A stretch of DNA of 64,000 bases from Acidobacteriota bacterium. Lineage in GTDB: Bacteria; Acidobacteriota; Thermoanaerobaculia; UBA5066. Location: NCBI GenBank assembly GCA_016716715.1, contig JADJVE010000006.1, forward strand, positions 248,001-312,000. The letters are read 5' to 3'. Positions 18,740 to 26,457 of the stretch are shown piece by piece. Below the pieces are notes generated by a model. The model was not told where the DNA came from. It saw nothing but the letters and a program-made list of their open reading frames with translations, and made no database searches. Positions within the stretch are counted from its first letter, which is position 1; each line of letters begins with the position of its first letter. Both the position numbers and the translations under genes were made by a program.

Positions 18740-20164
18740 TCAGCTCTTCTTCTTCCGCGCCCGGTAGGCCGCGCCGCCGCCCTCGAGGTTCCTCTGCGGG
18801 ACGCGGGCGACGGCGAGGGCGTCCTTCGGGACGTCCTCCGTGACCGTCGTGCCGGCCCCGATGATCGCGCCGTCACCGACCGTCACGGGCGCGACGAGCT
18901 GCACGTCCGACCCGACGAACACGTCCGCGCCGATCGTCGTCCGGTGCTTCGCGAAGCCGTCGTAGTTGCACGTGATGACGCCCGCGCCCACGTTCGTGCG
19001 CGGGCCGATCTCCGTGTCGCCCAGGTACGTCAGGTGGTTCGCCTTGACGCCCGCGTGAAGCTTCGCCTTCTTCGTCTCGACGAAGTTCCCGACGTGGACG
19101 CCGGCGGCGAGATCCGTCCCCTCGCGCAAGCGCGCGAACGGCCCGACGATGCAGCCGTCGCCCACGACGGCAGACTCGATGACGGAGTAGGGCTTCACGG
19201 CCACGTTCTTCCCGAACACGCTGTCGCGGACCACGCAGCCCTGGCCGATGACGGTCCCGGGGCCCACCCGCGTCCTCCCGAGGAGCGTCACGAAGGGCTC
19301 GATCGTCGTGTCCGGCTCGAGGACGACGGTCTCGTCCAGCGTGACCGTCTCGGGGCGCAGGATCGTCGCCCCGCCGCGCATCGCCGCGACGGCGGCCCGC
19401 TCGCGGAGGAGCCGGTCCACGACGGCGAGGTCCTCGCGAGAGTTGACCCCCAGCGCCGCCGCGGGATCGCCGGAGACCGTGACCACCTTGCGCTTTGCCT
19501 TCAGCGCGAGCGAGAGCACGTCCGTGAGATAGAACTCGGATTGGGAGTTCTTTGAGGTGAGGAGGGGAAGGGACTTATCCAGAAATGCACGGTCGAACGC
19601 ATACGTCCCGGTGTTGATCTCGGAAATCTTCTTCTCACGACTCGAAGAATCTTTCTCTTCTCTTATCCGAACAAAGGACTTCTTCTTGTCCCGCACGATG
19701 CGCCCGTAGCCCGTGGGGTTCGCGAGCGTCGCCGTCAGGACGGCGACCGCGGCCTTCTTGTCCTTGGCGAGCGCGTCGACGAGCGCCTTCACCGCGCCTG
19801 CCTCGAGGAGCGGCACGTCGCCCGACAGCACGACGACCGTCTTCGCCTTGCCGAACGCGCCCGCGGCGGCCGCGGCGCGCACCGCGTCGCCCGTGCCGCG
19901 CGGGGGATCCTGGATCGCGATCCTCACCCGAGGATGATTCGCCGCGAGAAAAGCGCCGACCGTCGCTCTTTCATTCGAAGAATCTCTTTCCGCGTCCTTC
20001 TTCGAAATCACGACGACGACTTTCGCGGGATCGCCCGCGACGGCGAACGCCGTGTCGAGCGCGCGGTCGAGGAGCGGCCGGCCCGCCGCCTCGTGGAGCA
20101 CCTTCGGCCGCGACGACCTCATCCTCACGCCGCGGCCTGCGGCCAGGAGGACGACGGAGGTCAC
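18740..20164 (-). CDS. glmU: Bifunctional GlmU: GlcN-1-P acetyltransferase / GlcNAc-1-P uridyltransferase
   Basis: GlmU acetylates glucosamine-1-phosphate and couples it to UTP, giving UDP-GlcNAc for peptidoglycan and lipid A. The 474-residue protein has a pyrophosphorylase domain (VVLLAAGRGVRMRS, then PKVLHEAAGRPLL, then GDVPLL, then EINTGTYAF) and a left-handed beta-helix acetyltransferase domain (NFVETKKAKL, NHLTYLGDTEIG, GAGVITCNYDG). The GTG at 20164 overlaps the upstream gene's TGA by 4 bases. Two AT-rich patches with ATA and AGA codons (about 19513-19700 and 19960-20010) encode KDSSSREKK and RDSSNERA, unlike the rest of the gene. Confidence 0.95.
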   Translation of the reverse strand: MTSVVLLAAGRGVRMRSSRPKVLHEAAGRPLLDRALDTAFAVAGDPAKVVVVISKKDAERDSSNERATVGAFLAANHPRVRIAIQDPPRGTGDAVRAAAAAGAFGKAKTVVVLSGDVPLLEAGAVKALVDALAKDKKAAVAVLTATLANPTGYGRIVRDKKKSFVRIREEKDSSSREKKISEINTGTYAFDRAFLDKSLPLLTSKNSQSEFYLTDVLSLALKAKRKVVTVSGDPAAALGVNSREDLAVVDRLLRERAAVAAMRGGATILRPETVTLDETVVLEPDTTIEPFVTLLGRTRVGPGTVIGQGCVVRDSVFGKNVAVKPYSVIESAVVGDGCIVGPFARLREGTDLAAGVHVGNFVETKKAKLHAGVKANHLTYLGDTEIGPRTNVGAGVITCNYDGFAKHRTTIGADVFVGSDVQLVAPVTVGDGAIIGAGTTVTEDVPKDALAVARVPQRNLEGGGAAYRARKKKS

Positions 20165-20844
20165 ACGCCTCCCGCGACGAGCTCCGTGAACCCCTGCGTG
20201 CCGCGCAGGACCGAGAGGTCCGCCTCGAGGCGCGCCTGGATGCGATTCTGGTCGTCGGCCGCGATCGCCCTCTTGAGCGCCTGGAGCGCCTGCTCGGCGT
20301 CCCCCTGCAGCGCGAAGCAGCACGCCGCGAGGTAGTGGCCGCGCCCGTCTCCGTCCTTCTTGCCCGCGTTTTTCTTGAGCAGCTCGAGGGCCTTCTCGAC
20401 GTTGCCGCGGTTCTTCTCGAACACGGCGGCGTGGTAGATCTCCTCCGGACTGTCCCCGGCGGAGGCCTTGCCCTTCTTCCCGTTGCGGCACGCCGTCAGG
20501 TACATGCGCGCGCGGTCGAGGAATTCCTTCTCGTCGGGATGCTTCACGATGAGGTCCTCGAACTTCCGGGCCGCCTCGTCGAAGTGCCGCCTGTGGAAGA
20601 GGTCGATGGCCTTCTCGTACTCCTTGCGCGTCGCGGACGACTCGCGCACCGCTTCCTTGAGCGATGCCGGCGCCTTGCGCGTCTTGTCGGGCTCGTGTGC
20701 GACGAGCTTGAGCTGCTTGACCTTCTTCCCGAGATCCTCGAGTGAGAGGCCCAGCTTGCGCGAGAGCGTCTGGGAGTCCATGCGCCCGTAGTTGGCCTTG
20801 AGCCACCGGGCGTCGTCTTCGGTCCACTTGCTTTTGTTGGTCAA
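20161..20844 (-). CDS. SANT/HTH-like plus TPR protein, upstream of glmU
   Basis: A 227-residue protein starting at TTG 20844, 3 bases after GGAGGG. The N-terminus (SKWTEDDARWLKANYGRMD, then QTLSRKLGLSLEDLGKKVKQL, residues about 4-45) resembles a Myb/SANT-like homeodomain DNA-binding fold. The rest is helical with TPR-like units (EYEKAIDLFHRRHFDEAARKF, NVEKALELLKK, GDAEQALQALKRAI). It overlaps the glmU GTG by 4 bases and is first in the glmU-glmS operon. It may be a cytoplasmic scaffold or regulator for amino-sugar synthesis, but that is inference. Confidence 0.7.
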   Translation of the reverse strand: MTNKSKWTEDDARWLKANYGRMDSQTLSRKLGLSLEDLGKKVKQLKLVAHEPDKTRKAPASLKEAVRESSATRKEYEKAIDLFHRRHFDEAARKFEDLIVKHPDEKEFLDRARMYLTACRNGKKGKASAGDSPEEIYHAAVFEKNRGNVEKALELLKKNAGKKDGDGRGHYLAACCFALQGDAEQALQALKRAIAADDQNRIQARLEADLSVLRGTQGFTELVAGGV

Positions 20845-20946
20845 GGGCCCTCCGGGGAAGCGGGCCAGAGGCCCGCAAGGACGGTGGATTCTGGTTACGT
20901 CTTCGTGATCCGTCAAGGGCCGCCAAAACGCGATAGCCTGACGCCG

Positions 20947-21459
20947 GTGTACGAGCTGCCGGTCTTCTGCACGCAGTGCGCGCGGAAGCTCGAATCGAAG
21001 GAACTGGGCCCGGGGCGCAGCGTGCCGGTGTGCCCGGCCTGCGGCGCGGTGCACTGGATCGACCCGAAGGTCGCCGCGGGCGTCCTGATCGTCCGCGACG
21101 AGCGCGTCCTCCTCGTCAAGCGCGCGATCGAGCCCGGCTACGGCAAGTGGACGTTCCCGGGCGGCCACGTGGACCGGGGCGAAACCGTCGAGGAGGCGGC
21201 CCTGCGCGAGACGCTCGAGGAGTGCGGCGCGATCGCCGACCTCGACGGGCTCCTCGGCCTCTTCTCGTATCCGGGCCGGCCCGTCGTCGTGGCGGTCTAC
21301 CGCGGGCTCCTCGCCCCCGGCAGCCGCGAGCCGCACGCGGGCGACGAGACGCTCGAGGTCGGGTGGTTCACGCCGGAGGAGGCTGCCGGCCTCGACCTCG
21401 CCTTCCAGTCGGTCGCCGACGCCCTGACGAAACTCTTCCTTCGTCCGTACGTTCTCTGA
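20947..21459 (+). CDS. NUDIX hydrolase with N-terminal zinc ribbon
   Basis: A 170-residue protein starting at GTG 20947 (YELPVFCTQCARKLE). A zinc ribbon is formed by CTQC and CPAC (residues about 8-30). The NUDIX box is GGHVDRGETVEEAALRETLE followed by ECG, complete with the REx2E core. The zinc ribbon plus NUDIX arrangement recalls NudC-type and related pyrophosphohydrolases that clear nucleotide derivatives. An alternative GTG at 20884 would add 21 residues with no clear ribosome site. It is divergent from the TPR gene. Confidence 0.85.
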   Translation: MYELPVFCTQCARKLESKELGPGRSVPVCPACGAVHWIDPKVAAGVLIVRDERVLLVKRAIEPGYGKWTFPGGHVDRGETVEEAALRETLEECGAIADLDGLLGLFSYPGRPVVVAVYRGLLAPGSREPHAGDETLEVGWFTPEEAAGLDLAFQSVADALTKLFLRPYVL

Positions 21460-21527
21460 AGGGAATGGGCGGGCGCCCTTTCGGCATCCACGGAGGGGAG
21501 ACCCCGCGTATCCCTTCTGGAGACCAC

Positions 21528-22169
21528 ATGCGCCGCAACGCCCGATTCCTCCTGCCCCTCCTCGGCCTCGTCCTCTTCTCGTCTCTCGCCCGCGCGGAAG
21601 AGCCCACGCAGGCTACGCCGCCGGCGCCGGCCGGCCTCGCGAAGGCGACGTTCGCGGGCGGCTGCTTCTGGTGCATGCAGGGGCCTTACGACGCCGTCCC
21701 GGGCGTCGTCTCCACGACCGTGGGCTACACGGGCGGCAAGAAGGCCGGCGCCACCTACCACGAGGTCGGGGCGGGCGGCACGGGCCACCGCGAGGCCATC
21801 GAGGTCGTCTTCGACCCGAAGAAGGTCTCGTACGAGAAGCTCCTCGACGTCTTCTGGCACAACGTCGACCCCACGTACGCGGGCGGCCAGTTCTGCGACT
21901 CGGGCTTCTCGTACACGACCGCGATCTTCGTCCACGACGACGCGCAGCGCGCGGCGGCCGAGGCCTCCATGAAGGCGCTCGAGGCCTCGAAGGTGCTGAA
22001 GGCGCCGATCGTGACCGAGATCGTGAAGGCGGGACCCTTCTGGAAGGCCGAGGAGTATCACCAGAGCTATTACAAGAAGAACCCGGTCCGGTACAACTTC
22101 TACCGCTCCGGCTGCGGCCGCGACTCGCGGCTCAAGCAGTTGTGGGGCGACAAGGCCGGCAGCCACTGA
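21528..22169 (+). CDS. msrA: Exported peptide methionine-S-sulfoxide reductase
   Basis: MsrA repairs S-methionine sulfoxide in oxidised proteins. The 213-residue protein has a cleavable signal peptide (LLPLLGLVLFSSLARAEE), so it works in the periplasm. The active site is GGCFWC (Cys46 nucleophile, Cys49). TTVGYTGG and the FWHNVDPTYAGGQFCDSG segment are family signatures. It starts at ATG 21528 after a CTGGAGA ribosome site. It converges on the SDR gene, with a palindromic repeat between their ends. Confidence 0.95.
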   Translation: MRRNARFLLPLLGLVLFSSLARAEEPTQATPPAPAGLAKATFAGGCFWCMQGPYDAVPGVVSTTVGYTGGKKAGATYHEVGAGGTGHREAIEVVFDPKKVSYEKLLDVFWHNVDPTYAGGQFCDSGFSYTTAIFVHDDAQRAAAEASMKALEASKVLKAPIVTEIVKAGPFWKAEEYHQSYYKKNPVRYNFYRSGCGRDSRLKQLWGDKAGSH

Positions 22170-22187
22170 CCCGGGGATTCGGATTCG

Positions 22188-22230
22188 GATTTCTTAGAAG
22201 GTGAATGCGCGGGCACACTTCTAAGAAATC
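22188..22230. repeat. Palindromic AT-rich repeat between convergent genes
   Basis: Perfect 13-base arms GATTTCTTAGAAG (22188-22200) and CTTCTAAGAAATC (22218-22230) flank a 17-base GC-rich centre whose GTG/CAC can extend the stem. The stop codon of the SDR gene (22221-22223) lies inside the right arm. It could serve as a bidirectional terminator for msrA and the SDR operon, but the arms also occur elsewhere as single copies, so it is better viewed as a repeat element. Confidence 0.7.
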
Positions 22231-23012
22231 TTTGTCTTCTTGAAGAAGTGCGACCCGAACTTCGCCGGCACCCACCGCGGGACGAGCTTGCCCGCCGCGA
22301 TCCAAAGCCGGTCGAGCGGGTGCGTCACGACGACCGCTTTCTTCTTCCGCACGGCCTCGAGGCCCATCTTCGCCACCGCCTCCGGCGTCATCTCGGGGAA
22401 CGGCGTGTCCTTCCCTTCCTTCATTCCCGCGACGGCGGCGAAGTTCGTCTTCGTGAATCCCGGGCAGAGGCACGTCACGGTCACGCCGAACGGCTTCGCC
22501 TCCTCGTGCAGCGCCTCTGTGAAGTTCAGGATGAAGGCCTTGCTCGCGCCGTAGAGCGAGAAATACGGCGTCGGGTAGAAGGCCGACGTCGAGGAGATGT
22601 TCAGGATCGCCCCCGCGCCCCGCGCCTTCATCGCGACGAGGAACCGGTGCGTGAGCTCCGCCGTCGCGACGACGTTCAGCTCGAGCAGCGCGTGCACCCT
22701 CTCGAACGGCAGATCGGTCTCGGGTCCGTTCAGGCCGAATCCCGCGTTGTTCACGAGGAGCGCGACGTGCCGCCCCGCGCCCTCCGTCGCGTTCCACATG
22801 GCGTCACGCCCTTCCGGCGTCGCGAGATCGGCCGCGAGGACTTCCGCGCGGCCCCCCCGCCCGGCGTTCAGCCCGGTCGCGAGCGCCTCCAGCCTGTCCC
22901 CCGAACGGGAGACGAGCAGGACCGGCCGGCCCTCGGCCGCAAGCTCGCGCGCGAACGCGGCGCCGATTCCGGACGACGCGCCCGTGACGACGGCGAGGCC
23001 GCTGTCCTTCAC
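22221..23012 (-). CDS. Short-chain dehydrogenase/reductase
   Basis: A 263-residue classical SDR with NAD(P)-binding TGASSGIG (residues 10-17), NNAG in LLVNNAGFG, the catalytic Ser in NISSTSAFY, and the YGASK Tyr-Lys pair. The C-terminal helix and WIAAGKLVPRWVPAKF tail resemble membrane-associated long-chain SDRs such as DltE/YbbO-like oxidoreductases. It starts at GTG 23012, overlapping the upstream lipoprotein stop by 4 bases. It is the last gene of a four-gene operon. Substrate is unknown. Confidence 0.87.
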   Translation of the reverse strand: MKDSGLAVVTGASSGIGAAFARELAAEGRPVLLVSRSGDRLEALATGLNAGRGGRAEVLAADLATPEGRDAMWNATEGAGRHVALLVNNAGFGLNGPETDLPFERVHALLELNVVATAELTHRFLVAMKARGAGAILNISSTSAFYPTPYFSLYGASKAFILNFTEALHEEAKPFGVTVTCLCPGFTKTNFAAVAGMKEGKDTPFPEMTPEAVAKMGLEAVRKKKAVVVTHPLDRLWIAAGKLVPRWVPAKFGSHFFKKTKIS

Positions 23013-23905
23013 TTCTTTTCCTTCGGGCGCACCACCTCGGCGACGCGGTAGCCGAGCAGGCTCCGCATCGCGTGCGCGGGGGCGAAGACGTCCGCCGGCG
23101 GCGAGGAGGCCGCCTGCGGCAGCGCCGCGAGGACGAGCGCGGGAGAGCTCCCGTCGAGGACGACGTACGCCGCGAACCAGTCACGCGCGCCGAGTGCGGG
23201 GACCCTCACGTCCTCGCCATCGACGCGCAGGGCGAACGGGGCGGGCGGCCCGGCCGTCCAGACCCCCGGACGGCCCGCGCCCCCCGAGGAAAGTTCGATC
23301 GCGCGGCGCAGGAGCGTCGCGCCGGGCTCGCGCAGCGAGACCGCGGACGCCGCGAGCGGCACCGAAGCGCTGCCGCCGCCCTTGAGTTCGGAGCGGGCGT
23401 TCGTGGAGATCCAGAGCGCGGTGGACCCCGGGATCGTCGCGTTGCCCTCGGGCCACAGGCCGGGGAGGAGCAGCTCCGTCGCGGTCCCGAAGTCGGGGAA
23501 GGACAGCGTGCCTCCGACCTCGCGGGTCTCGTAGACGGCCTGGATTGCCGGCTCGGGCGTCGCGCCGCGCGGTGCGTTGGCCCTCGCCCGCGCCCAGTCC
23601 TCGCGGCGGCGCGCAGACTCGGCTTTCTCGACGCGCACCTGTCCCGTCCAGCTCAGGCGGAGTCTCCCCTTGTCGACCTCGAGGACCTCCACCTCGCGGC
23701 GCGCGAGGTCGGGCACGTCCCCGCCGTCGACGCCCGGCAGGTTCGGGACGAGCGTCAGCTCGAGGCCGGCTGCGAGCGGGATGCCGCCTTCCAGGACGGA
23801 GGGAGCCGACTGCGGAGCCGTCGCCTCGCGCGCGGGCGGCTTCCCGCACGCAGCGACGACGACGGCCGCGAGAAGGGCCGGGGCGGCGCGGCGCGGGAAG
23901 CGCAT
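23009..23905 (-). CDS. Lipoprotein of unknown function
   Basis: A 298-residue predicted lipoprotein. Signal sequence RRAAPALLAAVVVAACGK has a lipobox VAAC with the lipidated Cys at residue 20. The mature part is rich in beta strands (LRLSWTGQVRVEK, GGTLSFPDFGTATELLLPG, PFALRVDGEDVRV). It starts at ATG 23905, 4 bases after the DUF547 gene. I recognise no family. The context suggests a periplasmic or outer-membrane partner of the DUF547 lipoprotein. Confidence 0.7.
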   Translation of the reverse strand: MRFPRRAAPALLAAVVVAACGKPPAREATAPQSAPSVLEGGIPLAAGLELTLVPNLPGVDGGDVPDLARREVEVLEVDKGRLRLSWTGQVRVEKAESARRREDWARARANAPRGATPEPAIQAVYETREVGGTLSFPDFGTATELLLPGLWPEGNATIPGSTALWISTNARSELKGGGSASVPLAASAVSLREPGATLLRRAIELSSGGAGRPGVWTAGPPAPFALRVDGEDVRVPALGARDWFAAYVVLDGSSPALVLAALPQAASSPPADVFAPAHAMRSLLGYRVAEVVRPKEKK

Positions 23906-23909
23906 CGGC

Positions 23910-24731
23910 TCAGCGGTTCGCGGCGTCGTTCAGGCGCTCGTCGAGCGGGATCGGATAGATCGACGTCGCCGTGACCTTTTCCGTGCGAGGGCGCCACCGG
24001 TTGATCGACCCGATGAGGCGCGGATCCCCGGACACCGTCGACGGGACCTCGCGCTCGAAGTCGCCGCGGAAATCGAGGATCACGCGCGAGAGCCCGGCCT
24101 TGAGCGACGGCGCCTTCCAGTCGACGTTGCGCGGATCGGCGACGAACGCCTTCGCAGCGGCCTCGAGGCGGTCCTCGAGGTCCGCCGCGTCCCACGCGTC
24201 CTTCGCGAGCGGCGGCCCGCCGCGGCGCGCCTTCACGAGCGCGAAGTGGATGCGCGCGTCGGTGAAACGTTTCCACGCGAGCGACGAAATCTGGTTCAGG
24301 GAGAGCTCGCGCCCGCCGAAGACGTACTTCGTCTCGGAGTCGAACCTGTGCCCGATCTCCTTCAGGCTCTGGGGGCGGTTGAAGCGCAGGACGCCTCGAA
24401 TCGCGCAGGCGTTGTAGGCGTTGATCCAGTACGCGAGCCGGTCCGGCTCCGTCGGGAAGAGGTGCGGGTGCGTCTCGGGCGAGACGCGCGCGACCTCGGC
24501 GAGGTACTGCTCGAGCGTCGACTCCTCGAGGGACGCCGCCGCGTAGTCGACGAGCCCGTCCTGGACGACCTTCTCGAGGAAGCGGCCGAAGATCCCGTGC
24601 GGAAACTTCCCGGCGGACGGGACGTCCGACTGCGCCTTCACGTTCGGGCGCACGGTCTCGCAGGAGGCGCCCATCAGCGCGAGAGACAGCGCCGCGCAGG
24701 CCGCCGCGGACAGGAAGCGTGCGTCCTTCAT
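23910..24731 (-). CDS. DUF547 family lipoprotein
   Basis: A 273-residue exported protein, probably lipidated at Cys24 in GASCET. The DUF547 core is visible as RLAYWINAYNACAIRGVLRF, then SLKEIGHRFDSETKYVFGGRELSLNQI, then DARIHFALVKARRGGPPL. DUF547 proteins have a papain-like/transglutaminase-like fold and are common secreted proteins of unknown role. It starts 7 bases after the SDR gene ends and is followed 4 bases later by the lipoprotein gene. Confidence 0.82.
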   Translation of the reverse strand: MKDARFLSAAACAALSLALMGASCETVRPNVKAQSDVPSAGKFPHGIFGRFLEKVVQDGLVDYAAASLEESTLEQYLAEVARVSPETHPHLFPTEPDRLAYWINAYNACAIRGVLRFNRPQSLKEIGHRFDSETKYVFGGRELSLNQISSLAWKRFTDARIHFALVKARRGGPPLAKDAWDAADLEDRLEAAAKAFVADPRNVDWKAPSLKAGLSRVILDFRGDFEREVPSTVSGDPRLIGSINRWRPRTEKVTATSIYPIPLDERLNDAANR

Positions 24732-24738
24732 GGCGGCG

Positions 24739-25536
24739 TCAGCCGATGACGTCTTCCGTGCCGTCGACGCCGAGCACGTTGCCCGACAGCCAGACCGTCT
24801 CGGGCTTCGAGAGGGCGACGATCACGCGCGCGACGTCGTCGGGGGTCGTGAGCCGGCCGGCCGGGTGGATGGCGAGGCAGCGCTCGATCATCGCGGCGTT
24901 GTCGGGGATCTTGCGGAGAGCCGGCGTGTCCGTGACGCCCGCGCGGATCGCGTTGACGGCGATCTTCCGGGTCACGAGCTCGACCGCGAGCTGGCGGCAG
25001 TGGCTCTCGAGGGCGGCCTTCGCGGCCGAGACCGCGCCGTAGGACTTCCAGATGCGGTGCCCGCCGGAGGACGTCATCGCGAACACGTGCCCGCCCTCGG
25101 CGAGGAGGCCCCCCGCGAGAAGGTCCTGCACCCAGTAGACGAGCGAATGGGCCATGACGTCGAGCGTCATGTCCATCTGGGCGCGCACGATCCGGTCGGC
25201 GGGCGCGTCTGCGAGGAACGGCTTCAGCGTCCCGAACGCGAGCGAGTGAAGCACGACGTCGATTCCGGCCCGGCGCCCCTCGGCGTCGAGGACCTTCGTC
25301 ATCTCCGCGATGGCCTCGGCGCGCTTCTCGTCGTCCGCGGCGTTCATGTTGAAGAAGAGCGCCCGCGATCCGGCGGCCGTGATCTCCCCCGTGATGCGCT
25401 CGACGTTGGGCTGCGTCGACTTGCGGTCGAGATGGACGCCGAAGACGTTCCGGCCCGCGCGGGCGAGGGCGAGGGACGTGCCTTCCCCGAATCCGGAGGA
25501 GGCCCCGAGAACGAGGGCCCACGAGCGGTTTGCCAT
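24739..25536 (-). CDS. SDR oxidoreductase, enoyl-ACP reductase-like
   Basis: A 265-residue SDR starting ANRSWALVLGASSGFGEG (nucleotide site GASSGFG). Active-site Ser lies in MTSSGGHRIW, and YGAVSAAKAALES carries the catalytic Tyr and Lys. The overall organisation (HLDRKSTQPNVERITGEI, NAIRAGVTDTPALRKIP, WLSGNVLGVDG) is closest to FabL/FabI-type enoyl-ACP reductases and related SDRs. It is the first gene of the four-gene minus-strand operon. A role in fatty-acid reduction is likely but not proven. Confidence 0.8.
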   Translation of the reverse strand: MANRSWALVLGASSGFGEGTSLALARAGRNVFGVHLDRKSTQPNVERITGEITAAGSRALFFNMNAADDEKRAEAIAEMTKVLDAEGRRAGIDVVLHSLAFGTLKPFLADAPADRIVRAQMDMTLDVMAHSLVYWVQDLLAGGLLAEGGHVFAMTSSGGHRIWKSYGAVSAAKAALESHCRQLAVELVTRKIAVNAIRAGVTDTPALRKIPDNAAMIERCLAIHPAGRLTTPDDVARVIVALSKPETVWLSGNVLGVDGTEDVIG

Positions 25537-25588
25537 GGGCCGGATGCTAGCAGGCCCGCCCCGCTATCCTCGTCCCCGGGAGACCGCC

Positions 25589-26457
25589 GTGTCCGTGCCG
25601 CCCGCCCCGGATTTCCGCGCGAGACTGCGCTCTCGGCCGCCGCTCGTTCTCGATGCGGCGCTGGGCACGGACCTCCTCGCCCGCGGCGCTCTTCTTCCCG
25701 CGCCGCTCTGGAGCGCGCAGGCCCTCCTCGACGCGCCGGAGCTCGTCGAGGCGATCCACCGGGAGAACGCGGAGGCAGGGGCCGACGTCCTCACGATCGC
25801 CAGCTTCCGGCTGCATGGAAGAAATCTAAGAGGATCTTTTTGCTCCCTCTCGCAGGCAGCTCATCGAAATCGCGGTGGCTCTGGCGCGCCGGGCAGGCGG
25901 ACGGCCTTTGGATCGCCGGGTCTCTCGCACCTCTGTCTGACTGCTACCGGCCTGATCTCGTTCCGAAGCAAGAAGAAATTCTCTTCTCCGAGCACGCCGA
26001 GATGGCGGCGGCGCTCGCCGCCGCCGGCGTCGACCTCATCCTCGTCGAGACGATGAACACCGTGTGCGAGGCCGTGGCCGCCGCGCGCGGCGCGGTGGCC
26101 ACGGGGCTGCCGGTCGTCGTCTCTTGCGTTACGGACGGAGGCGGCCGCCTGCTGTCCGGAGAGCCCGTCGAGGATTTCGCGCGCTCGCTTCTTTTGCTGC
26201 CTTCGCCGCCCGACGCCCTCGGCGTAAATTGCGTGGCCGCCCGCTCGCTCGCCGGCGACCTGACGCGCCTCGCGGCGGCGGCGCCCGGCGTTCCGCTTGC
26301 GGCCTATGGGAACGTCTTCTCGACACCGGTAGCGCCGGAGGACTACGTGGCTCACGCCACCGAATGGGTCCGCCTCGGCGCGCGCCTCGTCGGCGGCTGC
26401 TGCGGGACGACGACGGCGCACACGGCCGCGGTCGCCCGCTCGCTTCAGGGGAAGTAG
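25589..26457 (+). CDS. Homocysteine S-methyltransferase-like gene with two frame breaks
   Basis: The protein family moves a methyl group to homocysteine. The N-terminus (VLDAALGTDLLARG, then PELVEAIHRENAEAGADVLTIASF) is in one frame from GTG 25589. A middle piece (EDLFAPSRRQLIEIAVALARR, 25830-25890) is in a second frame. The rest (LWIAGSLAPLSDCYRPD to the zinc site GVNC and GGCCGT) is in a third frame, ending at 26457. Both shifts go the same way and together give about 288 residues, a normal length. Either indels inactivated the gene or the assembly has two errors. The first break lies in an AT-rich patch (25816-25845). Its 3' end overlaps the convergent VWFA gene by 13 bases. Confidence 0.72.

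Noticed and set aside
22130..22240. Palindrome at 22188 as a simple terminator only
   Set aside because: No T tract, and its arms recur inside other genes.
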